A DNA stretch of 64,000 nucleotides from Pseudoscleropodium purum. Its lineage: Eukaryota > Streptophyta > Bryopsida > Hypnales > Brachytheciaceae. Both the position numbers and the translations under genes were made by a program. The notes under the pieces were generated by a model. That model was not told the origin of the DNA, did not search any database, and worked only from the letters and a program-made list of their open reading frames with translations. Shown here piece by piece: positions 9,446 to 22,214 of the stretch (positions are counted from its first letter, which is position 1; the number at the start of each line of letters is the position of its first letter). The DNA is taken from contig OZ017801.1 of assembly GCA_963969395.1 (NCBI GenBank), positions 11,661,611 to 11,725,610 of the forward strand, in the 5' to 3' direction.

Positions 9446-12400
9446 AATATTTTCTAAAAAAACTTAAGACATACAAGAGTAGGTTGCCTACAACATTCCC
9501 ACCATTGGAATTGACATTACCCAATTATTTTTTCGCAAAAGAGCTCAGGAGCTCGGTGAAAAAACTGAACGTAATCAATCATCCTCGCCTTGATTCAATC
9601 TAAAACAACAATGATGCAAAATGGAAGCAACTGACAAACACAATTGTATACAACCTGTACACGCTCAAAGCCACTCTGGAACCAGCCAAACTCTAGGTCA
9701 TGCAGATCCATAAGCCTTGCATTCAAACTCACTCCGCACAAGCACATACTCGCACAACCAATATCCACAATGCCACATCACAGGTGTTCACAATGCTACC
9801 GAAGCAGTTCATCGTGGAGGAGTAGACAGACAATGCCTCGAATTCAATAGCTCCAATGTCGAGCATTTAAAATGCTTTCCGAATACACCACCAGCACATG
9901 GCCTCAATATTGTACATCGCGGAGGTTGGGCCTCCGGCATATCAATGACCTAAACTAACCGATCAGCGCGTGACCAGCCTCAGGTTTATGCTGGAGGGAC
10001 CAAAATTCTCGACGGATTATCATGCTCAGCGTATCGAGTGCGGTATATTGCGACCAACCAGATCTGTCCAAACGGCCTGCTCTCAAAACAAGATTACAGT
10101 ATCAACCGAGCCAAGCCTCCTCGTCCGTGATCTGAGAGCTGTGCACCTGAATGGGAGGAAAAGGGACTCGGTCTAGGGTTCTAGTAGAAGGCAAACCGGC
10201 TGCAATCTCACCCCGACCTGCCGAGGGCTCTCAACGTCCCATGTAGTGGAGGAAGGCGTGATCAAAACCACGCTCCCTCGAATCAGAAGCGAGACGACAG
10301 AGTCCCATTTCCCTACGTCGTCACGTCTGCCAACTGGGCTTCCTTCAAGGATAACAATCCAAGGTCGGGCAGCCGATTCCACTGCGGATTCGACTTGATG
10401 ATCGCGTCCCTCAGCGTCAGCAGCTGGGACGTCCTGGGATCCTCGAGCCAGGCCCGCACGATGTGGCCCGCGCACACCAGACGCCCTTCATTGTACCTAC
10501 CCACTTGGAACGGGGCCTTGATCTCCTGCAACCTCGACTCCACGGCTCGTTTCACGGTGCTGAAGCCGGCCACTTTGCTGTGCTTGCCCCAACCGGTCAA
10601 AATACTGTCACCACCGCACAAAACGCCACGAACATCAGTGCCGGATGCACTCATCGTCAAACAGACTTCTACGGCAATTCTCACACACGGTGCAACGAGC
10701 GAAACAAATCAAAGCTTCGGCTAAACGATAGCGACTCACATACCGACCTGCAATCACTGAACCACCCCAAAGGTAATCGCCGGCATCACATACCTGAGAA
10801 CTCGGGGCAAGTCGTGACCTTCCCACACCAAGTCTCTCAGATCCAGAAGCCAAACGTGGAGCATGGCTTGAGCTGCGCCGACAGACATCAGGTGCAGGTC
10901 CAGACAAAACTGCTGCTCAGACCGCCACCACGCGTTCTCCCACACCTGCCGCCGCTTCGCAGCAACCACCACCTTCTGAGCTCCCTCCCTCTGTTTCGAC
11001 AAGCACACAAACACTCAGCCGCGGAACTCATTCGAGCAGACAGGTAAAAACTTTGGACTCGTTACTTCAAGACTCACTGACCGGCGAGGACACAGCATCA
11101 CGTGTTGCAACGCAACCATCCCGACCAAACCTGAATAACAAATCAAACCCTAAAACCAAGATCCAACCCTCGGGATAACAGGGAACACCCACACAAGGTC
11201 AGAGAACACAGTGCGGGACCACAAGACCTGGCTGCCAGAAAAACAGAATGCCAGAGACCGGTAAAGGCTCACACCTGGCCAAAGTGCCACAGCACATCCG
11301 TCAGAGCGTTGTAAAACGCGGCCCCCGTGGCGTAGTCCATCCGAGCAATCTCGTCAAAAAGCCTCAGAGCCTCCACCCAAACCTGCTCCCTCAAACCCAT
11401 CAGCAGTCCGTGGGCGATGCCGTACACCCAGCTGTCGAAGAAACGCATCTGCTCCAGCAACACGGACGCCTCTTGGAGCGAAGCACATCGACTGCACCAA
11501 TCAAACACGCCCAAATCAGTGAACAAACATTCAATAACGCACTCCTCGACCCTCTCCATCCAATCTGGAGGTACAAAAACATGCGCTCCACCTTTCACAA
11601 GCAAAGGCTCACCTGCAGGCGTTCAGAATGGCGGAGAAGGTCACGACATTGGGCTTCAGCCCGAACTGCTGCATCTCGTGGAACACGCTCACGGCAGCCA
11701 ACACACCAGTGTGGTCGCCGCCATTCTCTTGCGGGTGAGCGGGCCTCCGCACCATTTCCATGCTCTTGTCGCCGAATTTCTGGACCACAGGGCTGTTCGG
11801 CAAGGTGGCTTTCATGGCTTCCACACTGTCCACCTGCGCACAGTGTGTCACAACGTTCAGAATTCGCATCCTTCGGTGTTCAGAACACGCATGAGCATGA
11901 GGATGAGCAAAAACCCTAACAAGACAGGCTCGCAAAGAAACACATCGCAGAAACAAGGAACAAAAATTCGGATCGTCGAGGTCACGAAAGGGACCGGCGA
12001 AACAGCCCAAACCAAACGGCGACACCCTGCGCCAAAAACGCTTCCTTCCACGCACCTGGCCGTTTCGCCCATAGGCGTCGATGAGCGAGTTGTAAGTCAC
12101 GATGTTGGGCTGGATACCAGCCTGCATCATCTCCTGCAGCAGCACCACCGCATCCTCCACCAGACCGCATTTGCAGCACGAGTCGATCAGAGAGCTGTAC
12201 AGCACCACGTCCGGCTTCAGACCCGCACGCTTGAACTCCACGAAGATGTTCGTCGCTTCCTGGTGCATCCCCGCCTTCGAAAACGAGTCGATCAACGCCG
12301 AGAACGTCAGCACGTTCGGAACCAGACCCTCCCCTTTCATCTTCTCGAACAGGCAAGCAGCGTCCTTGCACTTCCCTTGCTTCCCGTACGCGTCGATCAG

Positions 12401-13305
12401 CGCATTGTAAGTCACCACGTCCGCCTTCAGACCCGCGCGCTCCATGTCCTTGCACGCCGTCAGCGCGTCCTCGAAGCGGCCCAGCTTCGCGTAGATGTCG
12501 ATCAGCGTGTTGTAAGACACACGGTCCGCACGCACGCCCGACTCCTTCATCTCGTGGTACAGACCGATGGCCTCCTCGAAGCAACCCAGCTTGCCATACC
12601 CGTCGATCATCGTGCTGTACGTCACCACGTTCGGGCTGATGCTCTTGCCGCGCATGGACGCCATGATGGACGCCGCCAGCTCCATCTGACCGCCCTTGCA
12701 CAAGGCGTCGATCAGCGTGTTGTACGTGAAGATGTCCTGCTCGATGCCCCGCCGCTGCATCTCCGCGAACACGCGCTGCGAGTCCTCCCACAGGCTGCCG
12801 CGGCTGCACACGGCGATCAGCGAGTTGAACGTGATGCGGTCCGGCTCCACGCCCTCCTTCTGCATCTCCTCGAAGATGTCCAGCGCCTTCTTCAGGTCCA
12901 CGCCGCCCTTCCCGCAAGCGTCGATGATCGTGTTGTACGTGATCAAATTCGGCTTGCACCCCGCCTTCTTCATCGCCTGGAACACCTTCAGCGCCTCGCG
13001 GCAACGCCCGCTGCGGCCGTACGCGCTCACCATCGCCGAGTACGCGTACACGTTGTTCCCGAACCCGGCCTTCTGCGCGCGGCTGAACACGTCCAGCGCG
13101 ATCTCCACCTTCCCCAGCCGACCCAGCGTGCTGATCATGATGCTCGCCAGCTTGCTCCACTCGCTCCGCAGGTGGCCCTGCTGCACCATCCACTCGTACC
13201 CCTGCAGCGCGCGCTCCCACTCGCCGCGGTTCCCCAGTTCACGCAGCAGGTAAGGAAAATCCTCCATGCCCACCAGCTGGTGCGACCACTTCTCCAGCAG
13301 CATGC

Positions 13306-13339
<34 letters not shown>

Positions 13340-13854
13340 GCTAGTCGAGCTCCCCGCAATCGCCGACGCCTGCAGAATTTCCTGGGCCGCCATGTCCGCC
13401 TCGGGGCTGTGCTTGCCCATGTACAGCTTCTGCCGCCCGTGATGGAACTTGCTCACCAGCCGCGTCGACCGCCGCCCGCAAAACTCCGCATTCAAGCCCC
13501 CGGACGCCGACGCGGACGCCGACTGCGACTGCGGCGGGTGGTGGTGGTGGTGGTGATGGTGCCCCGCCGGCTGGTGTCCCCAGCCCGCGCGCCCGCTCCC
13601 CGCCACAGCCACGCGCTGCGCCACCCACGCCTCCCCGCCACCGTGCCCTACCACGCCCTGCTGCCTCCATCGCCCGCCGCGGCCGCTGCTCGTGGCGCCC
13701 TTGATCCCTGAGCTTCCCGCTCCGCCCACCACCGCACCCACCCCGGCCGCGGCGCTCGCCGCCTTGGCCTCCGCCGTCAAGAACCCCGCCCCGCTCGCCA
13801 TCGCCCCAGCACCACCAAACCCTCAAAATCCCTCACACACCCTATTCAAACCCC
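9446..13854 (-). repeat. Right arm of 4.4-kb inverted repeat containing GUN1
   Basis: Reverse complement of 3285-7693, with no difference found by comparing translations in all frames and by reading the ends. The match breaks at 9445 (inner) and 13855 (outer). Beyond 13854 a related but diverged sequence continues for roughly 70-100 bases. Confidence 0.95.
10313..13801 (-). CDS. GUN1: GUN1 copy B, chloroplast PPR-SMR protein (5 exons, 890 aa)
   Basis: Exons on the minus strand are 12056-13801, 11613-11833, 11275-11491, 10794-10990 and 10313-10604. The predicted protein is identical to copy A over all 890 residues: transit-like leader, conserved [10 protein letters not shown] block, about twelve PPR motifs and a C-terminal SMR domain with LDLHLMS and TGWGKHSK. 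Both copies look intact, with no frameshift or stop, and they converge tail to tail with about 3.5 kb between stops. The coding region and introns are the same as copy A, but the 5' flank beyond 13854 differs, so any expression difference should come from the promoter. If the second arm is an assembly duplicate there would be only one real gene, which long reads would settle. Confidence 0.9.
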
Positions 13855-14999
13855 GAACAGCGAATTCAAACCACCATATCGCCACCAGTGGGGACCCTCA
13901 CCACTGAGAAGCAATCTTACCCTACACTCCAAATCGAAATCCAAAAAATTGAAAACCCATCCGCGTCTCTCTCTCTTTCACGTGCACTTAGTCGCAATAC
14001 CAACTAAACTAGCAATCTAATTAGCACAACCAAATCTCCATTATAATTACAAAGCTACAACGACGACGAAATTTCTCAAAAACTACAAACCCCCGAAAAA
14101 AAGAAGCTCTAGAAGCAAGCTGCACGAACCCTGAAGTAGTCTTCCAAACCTACGTTACTCCTCCGACGTCGACTAAAATGGCCTTTTGAGTCTGTCGCGA
14201 TACGAACTTCGCCACCCTCTCTTCGACAGCCTCGGTGGCCGCCTTAACTTCTTAGGATGCCAAGCTTAGATTCGAGGCCACCATCCCGCCAGCCCAGAGC
14301 TCGCCTCACTTCCGTCGCCTCGCTCTTTGCCCACCTAGTCATGAGGGAGCTCTCGGTGGCGTCGTCGTCTTCCTCACCCACCCACCCACACGTTCCGCCA
14401 CTCGGGCCCCATTTCCCCGCCACGGTCCTGGGGCTTGGATGAAATTCATCGAATCGACGGAGGTCTTGGTCGATTGGTTCCGTTCGGACGTGTGTGAGCT
14501 GCCCGTGTATTTTGCGGGCAGTGAGTTGGGTCTTCTGGAATTTTTGGCATTGGTGACCGTCCAAAGTAAAGCCTTAAAGGTGTTTTCTGTACAGTGTAAA
14601 GGCATCCGGTGACGAGGCGGGTGGACACGCTGGCCGGTGCTTTTCTTAGCCACTTTGCGGCGAAGATTCGCTGTGGAACTTGATTGGGAGGAAGTGAGGA
14701 AGATCTTTTCCAAGGGCTCATGGGCTGCCAAGTTGGAGAAGGGAGGAGCAGGCAGTCGCGTGGCATTGCCGAATGCCGACTGCAGTCTGCGACGTCCTTG
14801 GAAACTGGAACTTACTCATCATTTCCAGCTTCGATTGATACGACCTCTGGAACACCTTTCACGGAGAGGGAAGGGAAGAGGATACCCTCAATCCTGTGCC
14901 GGTAACGAACTTAGTCATTGCAAACGGTACATGGCGAGCGCACTCCCATCCCCCCACCGGTGATCTCACAATGGGGTTCAAAGTAATTAGTCAAATGTT
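13855..14999 (-). promoter_or_regulatory. 5' flank of GUN1 copy B
   Basis: Moderate-GC DNA upstream of copy B. Next to the arm it shares blocks with the copy A flank (GGAG-T-AGGG, TTCT, GTGAGGGT, ATGGTGGTTTGAATTCGCTGTTC), but with many changes. Further out I see no resemblance. Short plus-strand frames at 14257-14442 and 14637-14963 have no recognisable homology and are not called. A CT-rich tract near 13967-13979 is compatible with a plant leader or promoter. Confidence 0.45.
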
Positions 15000-17372
15000 C
15001 ATTTTTGGAAGATTTTTCTTGAATTTACACTGAAGACATGAAAAATTATGTAGAAACGGAGCAAAATTTAGCTAGTTTAGAGATCATTGCCCCCCACCCT
15101 TTTTATTTTATTTTTTTGTTCCTTTTTTTCCTTTTTAACATAAATGAAATGGGATTTCATTGTTTCACTTGACAACAAAGGCACCTCAACTTCACAACGG
15201 TATATGAAACTAGAAATGTTTCACAAGAGTTGGCTACAACTAGCCCTTTCTTTTTGGCACCATGTGGCCATATTGCACCATTTCAAAATAAATTTTTACT
15301 TGTTGGGACATAAAAGTAATCTTCTTTTGTCAAAGAATTTTCCATTTCTATTAGAAGTGTGGATGAAGTCACCAAATTTGGATGAAAAAGTGCATGAATA
15401 TAATTGGAAAGTGTTTTTTGGTCCAAAAGTTGGATGAATGTAGAAATACAATGCTTCTTCAAATTTAAAGTGATTGCCATCCTAGAACTTTGTCAAAAAG
15501 TAAAAAAAAGAGGTAAGCTACAACATATATGGGAATTGTTGATGTAGTAGCAAGAGATGAAGTGTAATAGAGTGGTGTGGTAGAATGAGCTACAACTTCT
15601 ACTTTCAAATTCAAACGTCACCATTATTTCAATTTACTTTTCAATAGAGGTATCTCAATCTGACAATAATACTCTGGAAAGTGGAAATATTTCACAATAG
15701 TTGGCTCCAACATGGAAATTGTTGACATAGTTGCAAGAAATGAAGTGTAATGGAGTAGGATGGACACTACTAGAAAATTCCCTTTTTCTATTGTTTCGGT
15801 CATGTTGATTTGGTCAATTTTTTGTTGATCTTGACAAAAATCAACAAATTTCTATCAAAATTAACAATAAATTGACTGGATCAACGCAACCAAAACAATA
15901 GAAAAAGGGAATTTTCTAGTAGTGGAAGGAATAAGCTACACTTCTAGTTGCCTTTTTGGATTTGGTCATCACTATTATTTTAGTTGACGAAAGAGTGCAG
16001 AGATGCTTGGAGGGAACATCAAATGATTAATTCTTGTTATACTAGAGCCAAGAAGTGCAACACCAATAAAGGTAACATGGGAGGTGTTGTCAACATTAGG
16101 GCAAGTTTCTATTGCTATTCTAGAATCCACATAGACTACTTGCCAATATTTGTATATGTTTCCATAGAAGGCAGATGGAGGATGCTTTATGAAGGAGGGA
16201 GGGAGGGAGGATTCACAGTTGTAGGCAATGTATTTTCTACCCAAATCTTGCATGATTTTCCTATACCGTTTGAATATAAAAGTAAGAGGTAAGGTATACG
16301 CAACTCCAATTGTCACTAATTATGACTATGTTGCTTGGTTATTATGATTAATCAAAAATTATTTCTAATGGATCTTATTGGCACTTGGAAAAGATTCCAA
16401 TATACCGTAGCTAGTGTTATTTGGACACTATATGAATAATTTAAGAATTCTAAAGTATCATCTCTTGGTAAACCTAAATTTAATAGGAGGTTTGCACTAA
16501 CGTTCATGTTGTAATTGTGCACATCTAGAATCATTAATATCTAGGAAAAAGTAACACTTTGGGGTCCAAATGTAGGTGTTGTATTTTGGGCAATGTTGAT
16601 TATGGATGAATTTATATTAATCCGTCAACCCTTAAAGGTCTAAAAAACCCAATTTGGATTGCAACTTGGGATTTTTGAGTTTAGGATGCAAGGTGCATAA
16701 ATTGACAAATGTAGCACTTACAAAAGTTTTTATTCTTACTAAGCTTGATCCAATGTTATAAGACACTTCCAATTTAGATCATTATTGCACCTCCTATGTA
16801 TTTGAGAAGTTGTAAATGGTTACATATTTTACATTTATAGTGTCATATTTGAACATGATAAGGTTTAGATATTAAAGTGACCTCCAAATAAAACATGTTA
16901 GTTGATGAATCTTCAATTCAATGGTATTTCTCTTGCCATATTTTAGTACACACTTTGTATTCTAAATGTAAAATGCAAGACCATACATACAAATTCAATT
17001 AGACCTTTAATTGTTTGAAGATCACAAACTATTTGTTTAGATTTTCAAACAATGATGCTAGTGCTCGAGCACAAGAGATGTGAACGTACAAGCCTTGAAT
17101 CTAGTTGTAGATATGTACATACAATCATTTGAAGGTCTCTATAATATATGTACCTATAACGTGGAAATAGTCTAGAACATAGACTCCTATAACTATAGAA
17201 GGTATCTATAATATAGATTCCTAGACTTATGGACTATAGATTCTATGATTGCATGCTAGTAGTCCCTAATTTCCAAAAAGTAAAGATTTAATATAAAATA
17301 CAACTTAGAATAATTTAATAACAATCCTCAAAAAAAAATTGTAAGGAATTATTTGTGGATCATCTCCTTTAC
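15000..17372. other. AT-rich repeat DNA with internal duplication
   Basis: No gene is seen. About 15175-15595 and 15640-15770 share the same order of motifs: a CTCAA-containing stretch, AAATRTTTCACAAKAGTTGGCT, and AATTGTTGA-TAGT-GCAAGA-ATGAAGTGTAAT. This suggests a tandem duplication with the second copy shortened and then interrupted by the CACTA MITE at 15765. A GGGAGGGAGGGAGG run lies near 16196-16210. Confidence 0.5.
15765..15924. mobile_element. CACTA-type hairpin MITE
   Basis: A 160-base element starting CACTACTAGAAAATTCCC and ending with its reverse complement. The terminal inverted repeat is perfect for 32 bases and continues imperfectly towards the middle, so the whole element can fold into a hairpin. 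The CACTA...TAGTG ends are the hallmark of the CACTA/En-Spm superfamily. Flanking triplets GGA and GAA are a near-match to the expected 3-base target duplication. Confidence 0.8.
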
Positions 17373-18066
17373 CTTGATCCCTAAAGATTTTTTACTATGT
17401 TTTCACCAAAAATGCTCCAAAATTGCCATTTTTAGTACAAGTACCAAAGTTTAGGGAAAAAAAACATTGTTGGGATACATGTGACTATAGGATCTTGTAG
17501 TACACTAATTTGAGATAACACTACTAGAAATGCACAACCAAAACAATAGAAATTCAACTAATTTATGTTATTTGGAGCAGTAGAATGACCATTTTGTAAC
17601 TTTTTGTGAAAATCAATAGAATGGCAAAATTATTTCTGTTGATTTGAATAGTGCAATGACCAAATTAACAAGTTTTTGTTGAATTTGGAATCTTTTTGGA
17701 ATCCTTGAGAATCTAAGTATAATGATTTAAAAAAAAAATTAATCACATAAAATTCAATCTTTTTTCAATTTGGCAGATTTTGGAGTCCATTCTCACATAG
17801 TAAAATAAAACATTTAAAAAAATATAGATCTGAGAAAAGTTGTAAATTCAAGCTACCTTTCACCTTCAAAAATCAGAGAGGGGTAGTTTGGAACATTTAT
17901 TTTAACCATGCAATCAAAAATTATGAAAATTGCCAGACCTTAAAACTATTCCTAGGGCACAAATTGTGTGAAATTTTCAACTAAAAAAATGAAAAATTCC
18001 ATTTGTAGTGAACTACCTCAAAATGCTATGTTCTCAAAAAAACATGTTTATAACTTTAGAGGTTAA
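17373..18066. mobile_element. Decayed TTAA-family element, nested insertion
   Basis: 17380-17518 matches the left part of the element at 8185 (TATGTTTTCACCAAA, AGGATCTTGTAGTACACTAATTTGA). 17820-18066 matches its right part, ending ACTTTAGAGGTTAA. The left terminus has decayed. Between the two parts, CACTACTAGAAATG at 17519 starts a degraded CACTA-type MITE, so one element has landed in another. Confidence 0.6.
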
Positions 18067-18508
18067 TTGAGACTTTTTAGTTTGTTTATTTGTTTTATTT
18101 GTTACAGTAAGATCTCGACAATTGTACATCTCTTTGTTGCTTCTTTGTATAATTGAGAAGCCTTCAACAAAGAGGGGTGCACAAACTTGATTTCATGGTG
18201 TTCTGATTCATAGCAAAAAGGATATTGAATTTCAAAGTTTTTATAAATTAAAATTAAAATTTTACTTTACTTTTATTCTTTAATATGGCAACAATAAAAG
18301 GCAAACTAGTATTAATAAAGTTTGATTAACTACTTCATTAACCAATATTTCCAATAAAATTTGATACAAAAAATTGATTATAGATTGAATATTTGTAATT
18401 TTTACCAAAAAAATATACCTTAAATTTAGAATAATAAATTTTGGTTATGGTGATTTTTTAGTTTATTTATTTTATTTATTTATTTTACCTGTTTTTAAGG
18501 GTCATTTT

Positions 18509-19434
18509 TTAACCCCTAAAGTCCCAAGGCCATTTTTCTATCAAAAACCCCTCAAAACTGCCATTTTTATTGCTTTCATCTAAGAAAACCTAAATTTTTT
18601 TTTTTTAAAATTTAACCATAGGTTCTTCTACTTCATTTATTTTAGTTCATGTGGTAAAAATTTCATGAAGTTTGACTATATAGATTGGTAGATATTAGCA
18701 TTCAAAATTGAAAATGAAAGTTTTTTTGAACATTGGCTTGCAATTTTAGATGACTTTGACTGCCAATTGTGGAAGTTTTTGCATTGCAAACTTTGAATTA
18801 AAAAATTTTAATGTTGAAGAATTGAGTTGAAAGTCTAGGAATTTTTTCTTTTAAAAAACACTTGATTTTCATTCTTTAAAAAATTGTTAACTGGAAGTAG
18901 GTCCAAGATTGAAAAAAACCCAAAATTGTTAATAACTCCAAGATGGGATTGAAAGACAATAATCCCAATGATGAGATTGCTTTAGCAAGCAAACACAACA
19001 TTTTCAAAAAAAATTTGTGAAAACTTGTGGAAATTGCATTTAGAAATGAATCTTACAAGTTTGTTTTTTCAAAAAGATGCTTAAATTGCCTAGAAAACGA
19101 CATCATCCGTAACTTTCTCATTATTAGTCCAAATAAAACAAAACAAAGATTCACATGTAGACAAAAAAAATATAACATTCTAAGAAAAAAAATTAGAATT
19201 TATTTTGATTTTTTGCAATTTTTTTGTGCTACCTGCCAAGTTCAGTTTTAGGCTTTTTGTGGTATAACTCTTGCTCCTGGGCACCAATTGAAATACAAAT
19301 TATATTCCCACATAACTAATCAATTTTTCTATCTTCTGGAAAAGTTTCAAAAAAATTCACCAAAATTTGAGTCACACTAACTTGCTTGAAATTTGATTTG
19401 TCCCCCTAGAGGACAATGGGACTTTAGGGGTTAA
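18509..19434. mobile_element. TTAA-bounded TIR element with 18-base perfect ends
   Basis: The left end is TTAACCCCTAAAGTCCCA, and the reverse complement of the right end is the same 18 bases. This is the best-preserved member of the family and is 926 bases long. The interior contains diverged family blocks (TAGGTTCTTCTACTTCATT, GGTAGATATTAGCATT). A 74-codon frame at 19027-19251 has no recognisable homology. The ends fit a TTAA target (piggyBac-like) or a TA target with ACCCC ends. No transposase is present to decide. Confidence 0.78.
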
Positions 19435-20872
19435 ACTAAAAAAGTTCGTTATAAAAAACCAAACTGTAGTTATATCCTTTGAACCATAGAATATTAATTT
19501 GAAAAGAAAAGTTATATAAATCTATACCATGCAAATATAAAAGAACTAACATATGAATCTACAAATAATTAGATGGCTGAAAAAATAAAGATTATGTGTG
19601 CTTGAGACATATTTGCATGCATTTGTTGTTCAAAATTTAAACACATAGGCCTTTAGGAATCAATGTCTACCACTGCAAAGAGATTGCAAAGAAAAGATAA
19701 AGAAAAAACTCCAAATGAATCATTTTCAAACTAGTTTGAGTTCATTTGAGTTTATTCATCTCAAGTCCCACAATATATTTTGAAGAACAATTTTTTTCTA
19801 TGTATCACTAAATTATTTCCTAGACAACATCCCTTCTCTAATATATACATAATATAACAATAGCTTGGAGTCCTCCTAAATTGACTTAGATTAGGAGTTA
19901 CTACCACTACTCTAAAAATTTAAGAGATATACTTAAAGAAATTGCCAAAACAATTCATTGAAAATTTGAAATATATGACTTGCCAAAATTTTGTAGGAAA
20001 TTTGCTAATTTTAGGCAATATTCAAAATGAATGTACATAAGTGATGGATGGATGTCCAAAATGGATGATTTGTTGGATTTAATTTAATTTTGGATGCATA
20101 TCACAATATTGACAACAATTTTCTTTTTAAGTTGGAAAGGAAAGAGAGTGAATCTAAAATTTTAGAAGTCAGAGATTCTTCTAAAGTAGTACTAATGAGC
20201 ATTTAGATGAAATGAAAAATTTGGAATGATTGCTCCCAAATTTCACTTTAGAGAAATGTTGACACTTATTATTTACTACCAGTGATCAAATTTGAAATTA
20301 GAAATTGTGAATTGTGTTATTGAGGTCAAAAAATAAAAAATTAATGAGCCCTCAGTGGTGGCTATTATCGGTTTGTGTAGTCAACTTATTCCCTCTCTTT
20401 TCTTTGCCATTGATTTTCAATATAAGCTAGAAATTTTTTTAAACTATCAACCACAAAATAAGGATCAAATTTTATATTCTATCCCATCTCTTTGATGAAA
20501 AATATGGTAGCAACCAAGGTAAGAAGAGAGCTTATTGCATCACCTTAATGAACTCCATTTTGAGGAAAATTTATTACAGCTTGATAAGATTCCAAATATA
20601 AAATCTTTAGTATTTCATGTTTTTTTCCCTCCCATTTAGACAAGAACTTCTTCTAAGCCTAGTTTGTATAAAAATTCATGAACATAGATTGAACAAGCTA
20701 ATCTCATTGCTAAAAATAGAAAAAATTATTTTCCAACATACTTGGAATGTATTTTATCTAGTTCATATGATATTAGATCAAGAAAATGAAAACTTATTTC
20801 TCTAGAAGGAAGATAAATGAACCCTTTGTGAACACAAATGGATGTAAGCCCATTGTCAAGACAAAAATATAA

Positions 20873-20912
20873 TAGTGGTGTACATTCAAAGTTCTAAAAA
20901 TGTACACCACTA
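20873..20912. repeat. Small perfect hairpin TAGTGGTGTACATT...
   Basis: The 14-base arm TAGTGGTGTACATT is followed by a 12-base loop and its exact reverse complement. It abuts the TIR element at 20912, and a related imperfect hairpin (TAATGGTGG...CCACCATTA) lies inside that element. Confidence 0.7.
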
Positions 20913-21069
20913 AGGTAAACTACCCCTTTACAGGCAAAATGGGAGCAAACCCATTGCAGGCAAAACTATAATGGTGGAGTGCATTTCAGAACTTGAATGT
21001 TTACCACCATTACAAATTTGCCCACAATGGGCTTGCTTCCATTTTGTCCATAATGTGATAGTTTACCTT
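20912..21069. mobile_element. Short TIR element ending in AAGGTAAACTA
   Basis: The left end AAGGTAAACTACCCC is followed by CAGGCAAAATGGGAGC-AACCCATTGCAGGCAAA. The right half is an imperfect reverse complement (GCCCACAATGGGCTTGC, CCATTTTGTCC, TAGTTTACCTT). The whole 158 bases can fold. It shares ends and the ACAGGCA motif with the larger element at 1764-2310. Confidence 0.6.
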
Positions 21070-22214
21070 GGAATGATTTTGCTCATGATGGGCTTGCTCC
21101 AATTTGACCTACTATGGACTCACTTACATTAAATGCTCTACACTTACTTGACACCATATCTTCAAAATATCCATTCAAAATTTAATTTTCCAAGAAGTCA
21201 TCTTCCCCTAACCCTTCCAAAATTTCATAAACCATTGTCTTTCGTGGGTAACACTTGACTAATTTGCTGAATTCTTTTTCAAATTCTAAAATTCCACTTT
21301 AGATTTGGAATAGCCAACCTCATTCAACTTATATGCAAGAAAGGAGGCCGGTGTTTGCATATTGGACGGACCTTGCTATTGGTGGTTGGATGTGAGGGGA
21401 AACAAGAAATGTATGGTTTGTATGTTGGATCAAGGATTTTTTCTTATTTGTTATGAAGTGCCAAAGTGGCAATATAAAATGTTACAGTAGTGCTCTAAAT
21501 TTCAACATTCATCTACATATCAAATAGAAAATATCACATATTCATAATTTTGTTTTCATCACAATTTGATAATTTCATCTAAGATTTTTCTAATTTGAAT
21601 TTTTTTAGCAAGAAACTTCATGGTTGTTACCATTCTTGAGCCAAATTATTTTTCTAGGTGCAATCTGGTACTACAATGCCAAAAAAAAGCCTTGGTTGAA
21701 ACAACCACTAAATAATAGTCATTATATAAGGTGAACCATTCCATCACCATCACTCTTCTCAAATCTGCATCTCCATGTATATGTGGTGTACATTCTTCCT
21801 CTGAAATGTAGCTCATGGATACATGAGGGCGGAACTGAGAAGGGTGGCTATAATAGGTTGGTTCATCTAGTATGTATTGGGTGGATTTTGTTTGATGTGA
21901 CAGGGTTGATAATTTTGCTATTGTAAATTGTGTATGGAGTTGACTCCCAAACATCTTTGTCCACTCATGTGCATAAGTTGGATATGGCCCAAACTACTAC
22001 TTTTTGCTATTGTGCATAGTTATTATTATTAGATTTTCTTCTTGGCCAATGGAAGGAGGTTTCGACACACCTAAGAATGCAACATTTGGATATGGTATGC
22101 AAAAGTTATTAAGAAACAAAATTTGTTTCTAAAACAATTTCTTCACACATAGGTACATAATTGATGTTAGAGATACACACAGAGTAAAGATGGCAATTTA
22201 GGGTTACAAGTGCA

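Noticed and set aside
14257..14963. Plus-strand frames in the GUN1 copy B upstream region
   Set aside because: Overlapping short frames in GC-richer DNA with no recognisable domain.
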